Assembly: GCA_900239685.1 (NCBI GenBank)
Contig: OENT01000134.1
Location: 127,004 to 191,003 of the forward strand
DNA length: 64,000 bases
Reading direction: 5' to 3'
Source of the DNA: Rotaria macrura
Lineage: Eukaryota; Rotifera; Eurotatoria; Philodinida; Philodinidae
Position numbers and translations under genes: made by a program. Under the pieces are notes generated by a model. It was not told the DNA's origin, did no database searches, and saw only the letters and a list, made by a program, of their open reading frames with translations. Below are positions 27,576 through 41,600 of this stretch, one piece after another; positions within the stretch are counted from its first letter, which is position 1, and each line of letters opens with the position of its first letter.

Positions 27576-29986
27576 GTCGAGTTTGGAAAATAGACAAGAC
27601 AGTTCTTTCCCTTGGTTAGAATCTTTAGATCCACCCTGCTCAATCTCTTTTTTTGTTATGAAATGACTTTTTCTTGTCGAATCTGTTTTTATATTATGAT
27701 TATTCTTTGCGAAATACAATTAAAAGCAAAAGAAAAGAATACTACATCCACACAGATGAAGCTAGCTTATGATGGCTGCGAACACGCTCTAACAGCAACA
27801 ATGCGACCTTCTGTTGTGTATGAGTCGAATGGGGTCGAATCGAATCGAATACAGAAATCAACCGAATCGAATCGAGATTTTTTTATTCGTTTCGGCCTCT
27901 GATTCACACCAATAATCTTCTGCTTCGAATTAAAAAAGCAATAACATTGATTTCTGCATAATTTTACTCTATACTTATAGAAATAGAAGCATCGGTATAC
28001 GAAACTAGATATCGAGTCTTGATTTCCTTTTCAGACTTCTATATTGGTATAGGAGAATAAAAAAAGTCGTTCTGGGCACAGTTTCTTTCGAAAGAAAAGT
28101 CATTCGAGTAATCTGCATGAGACTCATAATTTTCATTCACTTCAAAGCTAATTCAACCTGAAATTGGTTGTTCGAGCTAGCATGAAGCATAAAATAAGGC
28201 CATAGATCAGTCTGATTTCAGTGTACTAAATGTAGGCGTTCAAGGATTAGTTTTATGAAAAGCAAACATTTAAAGAGTCCCAAAAACGTTATACAAAGAT
28301 TCTTGGTAGTATTTGAAAGATAATTGCAATGGATCTATAAGATAGGTTCGATATTTTCAATGATGATTGAGTATCGACTCACGATGTTTTTACTAAAGAA
28401 AAGTTGTCCTAGATAGATGAGTTTTTCCTGTGAAAAAATATTTTCATTCATCTTCTTAACGAACATCAAATAGGAATAATTGAGACTATCAGCAACTCTC
28501 GTATTAAAATCGACCAATGATTTATATGTAACTTACTTTTACCTACATTCCAAATTTATTGGACAATCATAATTCGATCATCGTTGTTCTTGTAACGGTT
28601 TGTGATACAAAAAGTATCGTGCAGATGGAATCGCACGTTGTACTTTATTTATTAATCCAAAAATATATTACTGTAATATTTTTCAACATATTTTCATATT
28701 ATTACTCATAGCAAACAAAAAATAAACAAAAAACGATCAGACCAGTATGACGCTAGTCATAATTGAGTGAGCATAAAAGTGAGGAAATAGAGTTGGGTAC
28801 TGAATAAAAGCAGAATTGATCTTAAGCTAAGGACACAAAAATAATAAAACTAGTTCGAATATAAAGGCGAAATAGCGTCAAAAGTTAGAAACACATGTGA
28901 CTAGGGGTGTACCGAATATGTCTCGGTTTTTACCCACTTTTCTTGAACTTGCTCTCATACTGAGGAATAGTGTGGTAAAATTTCGATCAACAAACATGCC
29001 TGTAGAGAAAACATTTTTCTAAAGAAGGAGATGTGGGAGAGATTGATACGATGTATGGGTCAAGTTTTATCAAAAGCCCTAGAAGCCGAGACCGACACCG
29101 AGAGTCTCGGTCTCGGTTTTAGAACTTTTCACAGAACTAAAATAAAACTTGAAGAAAAAGTCAAGCCAACCTTGTTCACTTCGCATTTTGTAGGGAAATG
29201 TTTGCTGTACAACTTCAAGTACTTCAGGAACTTTGCCAATCCTGTATTTTCAAAATTAAGAATTAATGTCTCAAAACAATGGAAAACCAAATTTTTAGTC
29301 TCAGTACATCCCTATCCCTACATGTGACAAAATAGGAAGAGGAGGAGAGAAGTATATGAAGGATCAGTAGCGGAGCTTGATTCAGAGGTTAACCGTAAGT
29401 GTTACACTTGTCATCAGTAATCTTGTATTAGTTTGATTTTGTTACTGTCGATATTCTCCATTTATATTCATCATTAACCATTAGAAAAACTAAAACCTTT
29501 GCGTTACAAAAAAATATTCACGTGCAACTAATAAATAAAAAATATGAAGAACTGGTATGCTATGAGACTTATGAGTAATGAGTTGGACAGATTTACTTTT
29601 GCTATTCCATATTCATGATATAGAACAAAACTCCGTTGAGTAACACAAGTAAAGCTATGAGCCATATAGAGAATAAGAATCTCTTCGTTAAATAAAATAT
29701 GCGTTCCCAATTTTCTCTCATTCTTGCAAAAAAATGTTTTTGTAGATTTAAATCATAAAATCTGTTGTTTTTCTTGTACTTGAAACGTACCTTATCTTAT
29801 GCAATCAACCATATGTGTTCCGTAATAAAAAAATTCTGTCAGATTTTCGATGCATCATAAAATGTAAAACTAAACATTTCGATATCTCACTCTGTATACA
29901 ACACATTTTCGAGCTAAAAACTGCTCTTTGAATTGTGACATTTTTAAAAGTTTACTCAAGGTTTTTTACGTAATAAGTAAGATACA
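27576..29986. other. gene-poor AT-rich region with short TCGAA/CCGAG repeats
   Basis: It contains a TCGAA-type short repeat (about 27825-27880) and a segment with GAGACCGACACCGAGAG (about 29085-29115). An element-like start TAGGGGTGTACCGAAT lies at 28902. I found no gene. Confidence 0.35.
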
Positions 29987-31229
29987 AGTAATAAAAGATA
30001 TGAGAAGAGTTTATTTTACTACTATCTATCTATGGTTAGATAGTACCATTTGAGCTGATCACGAACATGTGGTTTGTATGTTTTTTTTACAATCTTTTCA
30101 ATGAGAAAAATCGAAAAAACTCGAAGCATCTAAAGATCGGCGAGAATGGCTTACTTCCCAAAAAACTCAATTTTTGTTCGCATTTGTTCCACAAACTATT
30201 TCAAAGTGTATTTTTTTCTGATTCATCGTCGAAAACTGAGTACGATGGTTATATTTAATTATGTTTGAAGTTAAAGATCTGCTTAGTGCTGTTGTGTCGA
30301 ACAGCTCTTCTAGTGTGTTCGAGTATCCAACTTTGCAAAATTATGTAGTATTTTATGTGAAAAGATAAAACCGAAGTGTCTTACCTCATTATAAATATGA
30401 AGTTCGAGGTTTCGTTTCATTCTTGAGACAATTGAATTTTTCTATTTCATTTGTGAAATCCATAAAAAATAGCCACTGAGATTAAACAACTTTTACTATT
30501 ATTGTGTTATTCAGGAACAAATTGAGTGGCATACGCAAAATTAGCATAGAAAGCTGATTTGAGCGCAATGTTTTCGAGAAAAGCATGCCTGTATTCCCAT
30601 TCAGCTACTTTTTTTGAAAAACCTCACCTTTACTCTCTCTCTGAGTTGTGTTTTTCTGAAACACAGTTTCTGCTGGAATGTATCAACTTCTACTCAGTTT
30701 TTTTATGCTAATTTTACGTATGCCACTCAATTTGTTCCTGAATAACACAATAATAGTAAAAGTTGTTTAATCTCAGTGGCTATTTTTTATGGATTTCACA
30801 AATGAAATAGAAAAATTCAATTGTCTCAAGAATGNAGACACTTCGGTTTTATCTTTTCACATAAAATACTACATAATTTTGCAAAGTTGGATACTCGAAC
30901 ACACTAGAAGAGCTGTTCGACACAACAGCACTAAGCAGATCTTTAACTTCAAACATAATTAAATATAACCATCGTACTCAGTTTTCGACGATGAATCAGA
31001 AAAAAATACACTTTGAAATAGTTTGTGGAACAAATGCGAACAAAAATTGAGTTTTTTGGGAAGTAAGCCATTCTCGCCGATCTTTAGATGCTTCGAGTTT
31101 TTTCGATTTTTCTCATTGAAAAGATTGTAAAACAAACACACAAACCACATGTTCGTGATCAGCTCAAATGGTACTATCCAACCATAGACAAATAGTAGTA
31201 AAATAAACTCTTCTCATATCTTTTATTAC
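29987..31229. repeat. 1.24-kb near-perfect palindrome with a one-base assembly gap
   Basis: The left arm (29987-30552) and right arm (about 30704-31229) are inverted copies with very few mismatches, separated by a spacer of about 150 bases. Each arm carries the same 63-codon open frame starting MWFVC, once on each strand. The single N of the window (30835) sits in the right arm exactly where 36 bases present in the left arm (30382-30417) are missing. The structure could be a real foldback element or an inverted duplication, or an assembly artefact; the N shows that the assembler struggled here. Confidence 0.9.
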
Positions 31230-32218
31230 GTCCCCCTTACAAGTAAAAATGTACGTCGTATAATATTTTCATTTGTGAGATATATTTTATTGTATTGTGA
31301 TTTTGTCTATCTTTAGTAGTAGATGAATAATAGCGGAAAATGTAAATATTGTTTTCTATGCTTTCTAGTTCTCGGTTGTCTGTGTTCTTTTTTCTTGTTA
31401 ACGTCTGACGAGAGCATAATTCTACTAAATAAGAAGAATAGAAACAAGGTTCCATTTGACACAGCAGCATGTTGTCATAACAATAGAGAAGGCATGGCTT
31501 CAAAATTAAAGTTCAATACTCTCCACTGTGTGTTTTTATTATTTTTTTTTGTTATTGTATTCATGGCATGGTCTTGAAAATTCGTTCGTTCTCGTATTTG
31601 AAACATTCTCTCGTTCGTATGTACATTCACGTTTGGTCATGACTAGAACACAAATATACCTTCAACAAGCATAATTTCCTTCTTAAATTTCACTTGCTCT
31701 CTCTTTGACGTTTTCTCTTATTTGTTCTCATTTTTTTTCTTTTCTTCCTCTCCGTCTATAGACAGTGGCATTCATTCTATTCCCATCAACAGCATACACT
31801 TATATTGCAAAATGAAACATACATTGAAATAAATTTATTCAAATAGATGTGTTCTTTTATAGAGATGAACAAGTATTATATCCAATGATGTTTTCGATTT
31901 GACACAAATTCAATTACCTATCATGCAAATGATTAATTCGATGACTGCAGTCAATTTATCGGTAAATAGTTCAAAAAATTCTTTTTTTTCTGATAGCAAT
32001 AAAACTACGTGTATACGAAGACATCAATGGATAAAATTGACTCTAGTTCGAAAATAAAATCGAACCTAGTTGCTTTCCATTATTAAATAATACATGATAG
32101 AAAATTTTTCTCTCGAGATACTTTCATAACTAACAATAATAGAACCAAATGCTAAAAAGAATATGAAGATTTCTCTAGGGAAAATTTTCTGTCATTTTCT
32201 TAGACTACATCAAGTCGA
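31230..32218. other. spacer upstream of the glycosyltransferase-like gene
   Basis: AT-rich sequence without a supported exon. It presumably contains the promoter and 5' UTR of the gene starting at 32219. Short open frames at 31237-31577 overlap on opposite strands and look like chance. Confidence 0.4.
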
Positions 32219-33652
32219 ATGAAAACAACATTTGTTATATTATGCATTCTATTATGTTTTATTTCGTTAACACTCTATTCAAATACAACATTAAATTGGA
32301 CATTTTTAAATACAATTATAGCTCAAAGTTTTAACACGTTTTCATATTCATCAACAAATATAACTACAAATTCATCTCTAGGTCAAAACATAACCTTGAA
32401 TCGAACTTTACATCCAAACATAACTGCACATTCAATATTCAATAGAACAGATAAGCATATTCCAGTAGAAAAACGTTTACTGTCGCCAGCAGAAAATCGT
32501 CGTTTTGCAATATTTGCATGTTCCATTCATTCATCAGTATTAGCTTATACATTTTATACACCATTAACGGCTGCTGCTTGGAATCGTATCGGTTATCAAG
32601 CTATTGTTGTATTTGTTGGAGATTTTACTAAACCAAATGTTCTTACAGGACGATTAAATTTATCACGTAATTATTTAAAACATTTCGGAGCACATATAGT
32701 TGATGTGCAATGTAATGAATCTTATTCTGTTAAATTATCACAATTAGTACGAGTATTTTCCGGATTTTTACCTGATAATATTGTTCAAGATGAAGATAAT
32801 ATTTTAACGGGTGATAGCGATTTGATACCGTTGAAAGCTAGTGAATACCAACCAAAGAATGGTACAAATGGTTTTATTTTTAATGCTTTTTGTTGTGGAT
32901 CTTTTCAACGGCGTGGAAAAACTTATACGATGTTTCCAAGTAGGTCAAACATTGAAATCAATTGAGAATATTCAATTTTGTTTAGTATCTAATATTACAT
33001 TTGAGTTTCTGATAACATGTTTGAATGTAGATTTTCAATCGAAATTCATCGATAACATCTAGTTGATGAAATATGATTTTCTTCGATTACATGAATCTTA
33101 TGTTTTTCTTCGAAATATTGTCTTTTAGTGGGACACGTGTTTCTACAAAAGAAAGCATGGCGTGCAATAATTATGGAATCTCAACAACGTTCTGAACTAA
33201 TTGCTAATGCTACTAATCATACACAATATTTATTGAGGGAATCAGCTCCACTTTCATTCGAAACTATAAGTTTATATGGTCGACATGAATTTAAACAAGT
33301 CTATGATCAACGTATGGATAAAGGTGATTCAGCTTGGTATATGGATCAAGTATTCTGTTCGATGGTATTAAGTGATTATCGGGCTAAATATAAAAATTTT
33401 ACCATAAGTGAACGTGGTCGAGCTGATCGTCTCGATCGTGCATATGGAATGAATTTTTGGGATCGAAATGATTTTAATCAGTTCGGCGATGCACATTTAA
33501 AGCATGATGATATTTTACAACCTGGCAATTGGATAATATTTAATAAACTATTGAACAGTTTATTTAATCAAACTCTCGTGGCATTGTTTAATGATTATTA
33601 TAAACAATATATGATTATCGACAACGTGCAAGCCGACAAAAACAAACCGTGA
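32219..33652 (+). CDS. type II membrane glycosyltransferase-like protein
   Basis: Two exons (32219-32939 and 33129-33652) are joined across a 189-nt GT-AG intron; the split codon becomes ATG and gives 414 residues. The N-terminus has a short cytoplasmic start followed by a hydrophobic signal anchor (about residues 4-20, FVILCILLCFISLTLY). Next comes an Asn/Thr-rich stem with many N-glycosylation sequons, then a globular domain. In that domain TGDSDLIPL (residues 197-205) supplies a DxD motif of the kind that binds nucleotide-sugar and metal in GT-A glycosyltransferases. A conserved-looking WDRNDFNQFGDAH lies in the second exon. A Golgi-resident sugar transferase is therefore the likely role, with donor and acceptor unknown. 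I do not recognise the exact family. The frame is intact. Confidence 0.75.
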
Positions 33653-36600
33653 AAATAGAATTTTATCAATAGTGTTTAATTTTATGTGATAATTTGCTTC
33701 TTTCAATTATAAAGGATGGCAGTGAATCAAACCATTTTTCTACTGCAAAATTTACATAAACATATATATTTATATTTCTTTTTTGTTTATCTATTTCAAT
33801 TGAGACAAACAGCCAGATTTTAATGTTATGACTAGTATTGCTGATTGCAACCAGACAAGTAATGGCATTTCTGAACTTCAAGAAATATCGATGGAGAATA
33901 ATTTTTATTAAATGTTTTCTTTCGACTCTATTGAAATGTGCAAACAACGATAGCTATCAATCTAGTAATTGCAAATATCAATATGCTTAGTGTTGAAAGC
34001 ATTTTAATTAAAAAGAAATAAATCTTTTATCGAGCGTTCATACGGTTATATGTGTAAAATTCATGATTCTGTATCTTTTTTCCTGATTGATCAAACTTCA
34101 TTAAAGAATCTCATACGTGAAACACTCTATTTTGTTAGTATATGATGTAATAATAGATTGTGGAAGTTAGCGACGACCAGCTGAAAGTAAGAAGTATAAA
34201 AAGTTCACGAAAGAAACCGCGGAGTTATAATGAGTATGCTTGCGGATATAGTACACAGAGGATTCAGAATAGGTTTTGAACATTGTACTTGAAGATGAGA
34301 AATGTTCTTAGAATATGCAAATAAATATTTGTCACAATACTGATAGAAGACAAAAACTCTATAAAATATATCTTTTGATAGATTGAGCATCCAATTTAGT
34401 TTCGTTGCCAATGCAATCCTTGATGTTAAAAAAAACCGTATCAGAGAAAATTTTCAAAATGTTTCTACAGTCTACTATTGGTCCATTCGAATCAATATGA
34501 GGGGAAAATATCAAAATCAATGTATTGATTAGGAAGTATGCTTTGTTTCACGTCTGATTTCAAACTTGCTGTGTCTTTGACATAAACAGATAGTGCAACC
34601 TTTTTTCGACTAGTCATCTCTAGTATCCGTAGTTGATCATAAAGTCGTATTCGAATAAATCGTATCGCTTCACTCATGATATTGATTGTAATGCTTGGGT
34701 AAACAGGAAAACAAGTGCACAATAACGAATATGACATACTTAAGAGTTTGAATGCTTGAAAAAAAAATAATATAATGTGAATTAACATATTTCGAATACT
34801 CTGTATGTTGATAATTGGAATCATTGTATGAATGGCAATTGTTCAATGAAGATGTCAATCAATTGAAACATATTATAGCATAAATCTCGATGAATTCTCT
34901 TTTCGACCGAGCAATTAGACAAATAGTGACCCATCGAATGCAATTAAACACTTGAAAGACATCTGAAAAATGTATTATCCTTTTCTTTCGACAGCAGAAA
35001 ATTACGTTTGTTTCTTGCCAGATTTTTTTCACATTTCTTTTCTCTTCTTATTATCTGAGATTGTGAATTATTGTAAAAATAATGTTGTTAAATCAATGGA
35101 CAAATATTTTGATGAAAGATGAATCTTAGCAATAAAGTAATCTGTTAGCATAGTTTTATTCAAAATATCAGAAAGTATGTATAGATGATTACTCTGCAAT
35201 AGTACATCGTAGAGAATATATATTTTTATATATATTGCAGATAGACTTAATCAAAAATAGTCTTTAAATAAATTTGGTGATACAAATAGACAAGCTAACC
35301 ATTTATTTAATACCGGGATCGCATGCAAGTCGAAACCATAAAGTATTTTTGTTTACAAATATATGTTCTATGATAAGTAGAGGATACAATTCCATATTGA
35401 TCATAACTTCTATTGCCATGACGATCGTTCTTTTCAAAACGGCTTAATAATAATCTCTTATTGGAAAATTCTTCGTAAATCATCATCCGTTATCATGCTC
35501 TTCTAAGCTCGAATGTAAAATTTAATAAAAATCGAAAACTGATAGTCATATTCTAAGAAGTCAATTTATTGAATACATCGCTTTATTCTTGTTTAATGAG
35601 GGTTTGTATGTGTGTGTGTGTTGTTCTCTAGTTCATTAAATAAACTAATGATAGATTAAAACGTAATCTACAGATCTTTAAATCAGGGAATGCTTGAGTT
35701 AACCATTTACTCCCCAAAACAGTATAAGAAAAGTCACTGATAGAATAACTGTATAGATAGAATATTAGTCTACCTAGTGTGTCAATCATGTGCTTTAAAT
35801 CAAAGAATATCCATCTATTGGTGTAGAATTATTGATATTGGTCAAGGAAAAGTGCAGCACAGAAAAGACATGGAGCGCCGCAGTTAACCTTGGCTTTGTT
35901 TTGTTTGAGCACATTAGTGAATAAGCAATACTAATATCTATCCAATATTATGGAAGTAATGAAAAAAATAAGAAGGAAGGAATCCACCAAAATTATTACC
36001 CAAAACATTCCTTGTTTTTCTTTAATTTATCGTAATAAATGGGCATCTACGTTGCTTTGAGCCATAGTATAACCTCTAAAGTCATTTCATTCATATTAAA
36101 TACTATTGCAACTTGTCAAGAGTTGAGATGTATAATATAAGTATATAAACTTTGTCCTTAACTACTTACTCTACAACTACTCAAAAGTGATTCCATGGTG
36201 AAGTACATTCCTTAACATGTGTAAAACACCGACTTATCGTTAGGGTTTCGAAATAAATCTAGTATAAGAGTGAACTGAGTCATCTACTAATATACAGCAG
36301 AAATACTAAAAGATCTTTAACTATTGATTTTACACGTAGAAGGGGTTGCTTCGAAAAAATCGAATTTTTTTCAAAATTATTGACCTTGAACGGTCCATGT
36401 TTCAATAATGCAGGAATGACAAAACATCATCTTAATAATCTCAAATCTCATGTTTTCCTTATTTTCGGCAATTCTTCTACAAATGGTGCCTCGAGTAGTG
36501 ACCCAGAGGGAGAGTAGAGGGTTAAAATCGATGAACTAGATTGGACATAAGAATGATACAAGAATTTTTTTAAAATAATAGTTCAATGATCCAACACATA

Positions 36601-38618
36601 ACTTAGTCTAAATCTAGATTTGTACGTAATGCTACTCAGATAATAATGATTTCAAAAATGGTTTGATTGATATTCTCATACAAGATATCAAGAACAAATT
36701 TCAACTTTTCGATTGAAAGAGTCAAACAGTTTTTACCTTTTCCATCGTTGAACATTTTATATTCACAAAGATGGTAGTAAAAATGAGATTTTACTCTAAT
36801 GCGTAATTACTCGGCTTATTTTATTGATGTTACTTGAAATAGAAGATCTCGAGTGAGACTGCTACACGCAGAGAAGCAGAAGGTGTGAGAAAGAGCAAGA
36901 TATTTGATGATAAATATTAGATTTGCGTGGTTCATAGGAACTTAACAACATGAGGAGTTCAAGTTAAAGTAAAATCTGTTACTAAATTTGTCATAATTGA
37001 AAAATAACGTGATATTCATGAAACGATTCTTGTCGTAGTCTGAGAACAACAGGATAGGTCGAGATGCAAAATTATTCAATTGTTTTCTTCATAGATTAAC
37101 TGTTCGTTTAAAAAAATAAGTTTAATATTAAAATTTTGGAAAATACACTCAATATATTAACGAGCACAATCATTTTCAATATCCACAGTTTATCCAACAT
37201 GTAAGTTCATAGATGTTCATCATGTAGTTCTCAGTTCATACATCTAGTCTCAATAGAATTAAGTTGCAATGTGTGCATACTATTTTCAATTTCTATCAGT
37301 CGGATAAGGTTTTTATAGTCACCTCGATACATAAACTGAGATCAACCTATCAATGTAAAATTAATCTACGGTGAAAAAAACGCAATTACATTAAGATATT
37401 CAACTTTTAATTAGTATCAGTACATTTATGAAATCACTTGTACAACTTGAGATCTTAGTATGAAGCACGTGTCAAGGAAAAATTACAGAAAGAAAACAAG
37501 CATTCAGACAGGATAAATATGTTATTTTCAATATAATTAAGAGCACTGTACCGATATGAATCTATCCATGCTTTGAAATTGAAAGTTGGCTAGACCACGC
37601 ATATCTAGTACACCCAACAAGAATGCATATAATTGTCATATACAAAAGAAAAAGAAGTAAAAACTATTGCAAAACAATATCTCTTCATAATTTATCCCAT
37701 TATGTGCAAGGTAAGAAGAAAACGAGTTTCTTTCTTTCTTTCTTTTTATCTCCTTGTAAAACTTGCTGACATTGAGTATCAATTAAAACTCCATTATAGA
37801 TCAATTAAATATTCATCTGTAATTGGATCGAAATTCCTTCATTAGACTATTAGAAGTCTCATATCTAACTGTGTGATCAATATGCTTCTCAAAACACATT
37901 CATTTTCTCTAGGTGAATTTCCATTTTGAAAGGGAAGCAGAGTCTTAACTAGATTTCCTGTTTAAAACATAATTGTAATCGTATAACTGTAAGATTATGA
38001 GATAACCGGAAACCTTCTAAAGCCTTGAACATAATCCATGGAATACAATACCAAAAATTGCGATTGTAACTTTTGGATTTGTTCTGTTGAACCGTTCGAA
38101 GGTCATAGCCTTAGATACATTACCAGTCAGTGTATAACACGATGACACTACGTCTACAAGTCAATGTTAACTTTTATCAACTAAATTAAAAAGTATTGCA
38201 ATCGATATCAATTATTCAATAAGTTAATATACTTCCTATTGATAATAATCAGTCACTCAAAATAATAATCATATATATATAGTTTCACTAGAATCTAGAT
38301 GGCGATAGTATACATTCAATGATTTTCCATGAAATAATCCATAAGAAAATTTTTCATTTTAATGCTCATGAGAGAAAGGATTTTGCATCGAAATAGAAAT
38401 CATTTAAGAAGGCTTCCTTTACTTTTACAAGTTTCCACTGTGACAATTACTAGTAGTCATTCTTTTAAGAAAATCTTTGTTTCCATCGTCGAATCTGACT
38501 TAATTCATAGTTATAGTATTCGTCACTTTTACTTTTTCGAAAAACAGCATGCATGTACACGTATATATTTGTGCATTTGTAATTGACGTGCATTTATGTT
38601 TTAGATCGTTTTAAAACA
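33653..38618. other. long stretch without a supported gene
   Basis: AT-rich sequence. Minus-strand frames at 33666-33947, 34205-34411 and 34492-34824 have somewhat coding-like composition (one includes VFVFYQYCDKYLFAYSKN), but I could not link them with splice sites or recognise a family. No repeat of note was seen. The end of this stretch must hold the SMC1 promoter. Confidence 0.35.
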
Positions 38619-41600
38619 ATGAACTATTTCTTGAAATATGTCGAAATAGATAATTTCAAATCTTATAAAGGTCATATTGTTATAGGTCCTTTAAGAAAAT
38701 TTACTGCTATTATTGGGCCAAATGGATCCGGTAAGTTTTAATCTTTCGTCAATGCTTCATTCTATTAGTTTGTTTAGGCAAATCGAATCTCATGGATGCA
38801 ATCAGTTTTGTTCTAGGTGAACCAACAAAAAGTTTACGTGTTCGAAAATTATCCGTATGTTCCATCATACTTGTTTTTGTTATTGATGATCTAATTGAGA
38901 GACTAATTTTTTCCTAAACGCAAAGGAATTAATTCATGGTGCACCAATAAATAAACCTGTCAGTAATCGTGCATCAGTATCATTATTATTTGTGTCAATT
39001 AGTATGGATGAATATGGTACACGTAGTGAACATGAAAAACGTTTTCAACGCTTAATTATTGCTAATACATCAGAATATCGTGTTGATGGTCTTCAATTAT
39101 CAGCAACAGAATATACTGAAGAACTTGAAAATATGGGTATTATTCCAAAAGCAAAGAATTTTCTCATTTTTCAAGGACAAGTTGAATCGATTGCAATGAA
39201 AACACCAAAAGAATTTACGGCTATGTTCGAAGAATTAAGTCGTAGTGGTGAATTACGTGATGAATATGAACAAGCGAAACAAGAAAAAAATAAAGCTGAA
39301 CAAGATACGCATGCTAATTTTCAAAAGAAAAAAGGTGTAGAAAAACAAAAGAAAGAAGTTCGTTTAGAAAAAGAAGTTGCACAAAAGTATGCAGCATTAA
39401 AAACTCAATACGTAAGATATAACTATATATACACTTCAATTCAACGAATAACTCGTGCTTATGTTCTCATTCAGGATGAACAACAATTACAATTAAAATT
39501 ATTTCAATTATATCACAATAAACAAGAACTAATGGAAAAACGTGAAATAGCTGAAAAGAAAAAAGATGAAGTTATGAAATTAGAAAAACGAAAAGAAATA
39601 TCCGATGATGAAATAAAAAATAAAAAAAAAGAATTAGCTATCTATAACAAAGAACTTGCAACTGATGAACACAAAATTAAAGAACTAGTAAGTTCGTTTT
39701 CTTATGCTATAATGTGGCAAACAGCAATTCACAGTTAAACTCTTTGTATATTTGATACAAATACATATAGCTATTTCTGAGAAAGTCAATTTGAACGATT
39801 AAAAATTCAGTTATCAAAGAACAATGAATCTTTTTTGTTCTAAATAACGTTATCGACATGAATACTGAAGTGTTCAAACTAGTTTTCACTGAATTGAAAC
39901 TTTTAAATCACCAAAGATAAGTTTATTCTCAAATATACGAGAGAGAATTCAAGAAAACTAAATCTTCATGAACATGATGCTTATATTTGGTGTATATATA
40001 ATTCCATTCAGGTATTTTTGTTGATACTGGCTGTGTTATATTAGATGTTTTTGGTCACTAGAAAACGAATTGTTGAAGTGTTAGAGTAACGAAATATACA
40101 TAAATGAATCGACAAGCACTTACCCGATAAAATGTTTTCATTTGAATTTCGAACATATTTAACATTCAATTTCTCTTTCTAGGAAGCACAAATTAATAAA
40201 AATCGTCCAATCTATATCAAAGCAAAAGAAAATTCAGTTCATCATCAGAAAAAACTTGACCTAGCAAAGTAAGTATGTCAGATACATATTATGAACTACA
40301 GATAGTCTATAAATAAACATTGATTGAGATCATAATTTAATCAAGTCATGCAATCATCAACATGAACTGAATATAAAGTAATCTATTCGATTATGATAAG
40401 AATCTTCTTTTCAACATGATCCAATATATAAAAATGGATAGCATTTTAGATTAGGAGTAAAACTGTAACTACTAATAAAGTCAAAATTTTGAAAGAATAT
40501 TTCAAATTAGAATATGAATACATCGAAAGATATTATTTACCTAGATCAGAAGTTTCAAATCATGGATAAGAGTCTTAGATGTATAAAACTATGCTTTCCA
40601 TTCGATAAAAAACAACTGAATATTCGTTATTTTGTTGATAGAATAATTCTACTGTTTTGTATGATTTCCGATTGGAAATGTATTCTCCTTTTGAATTTCA
40701 TATGAAAAAAAAAACTCTATTATAAACATAGGTACATTTTCCGAGGTGTTTTTTTTCCTATAAAATTGAATACGCCAATACGATAGTCTGATTTAGACTT
40801 TAAAAAAAAACATAAGCATAGAATTTTTAAGATTATTTATCTTAAGTTCATAGTTCTCAACTAGAAATCTAAACAGTAGTATGATATCGATTAAAGTGAT
40901 GTTGCTATCTAATAATGAGAAAAACATCGACACCAAGATCGGCACTCAACACAATATGTCTGTCTACTTGTTCGCTTTTTTTTGTGACAAGGAAAATGAA
41001 AATTTTCGATAGCCTCGCAAAATAAAACCATAATTTTCATCTATTTTAATAGTGTGTGAATTCAAATTGTCTTCACGATTTTTTTCACACAGTTATATCC
41101 ATAGATATTGATCTTGTCGTTATAGAAAAACTTTGCTTGCTGCTGAAAAAACTCATATGGCTCATGATGAAGAAATTGAAAAATATGAAGTAGATTTACG
41201 TGAAGTTGAACGACTACAAAAAGAATATGAAGATAAATTACATGATGAATCACAAAGTAGTGGTCGTAACTTAGCACTTGAAGAAAATCAAGTAAATACG
41301 TAGAAGGAAAAAAAACGAAGATATCGATGTTTATTATTATTGATTTATATGTTGACAAAAAGTGTATGTACTATTGTTTCGCATAGATGAAAGAATATCG
41401 ACGATTGAAAGAGGAAGCATCAAAACGAATGACACAATTTTCTGAAGAATATGATTCCATCGACCGACAACAACAAGTAGATAGAACGAATCTTGAACAA
41501 GAACAACGAAGTCAAAAAGATCATATGGCACGCATAAATCAAACTGAATCACGTGTTGAAGAATTAAATGGAAAAATTGATAAATTAACTGGCTATATGG

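Noticed and set aside
30067..30258. 63-codon frame MWFVC..., also at 30959-31150 on the other strand
   Set aside because: It is present twice only because it lies in the palindrome arms; no recognisable domain or start context.
33666..34858. Several minus-strand frames with membrane-like or helical composition
   Set aside because: They could not be linked by splice sites and match no family I know; left as unsupported.
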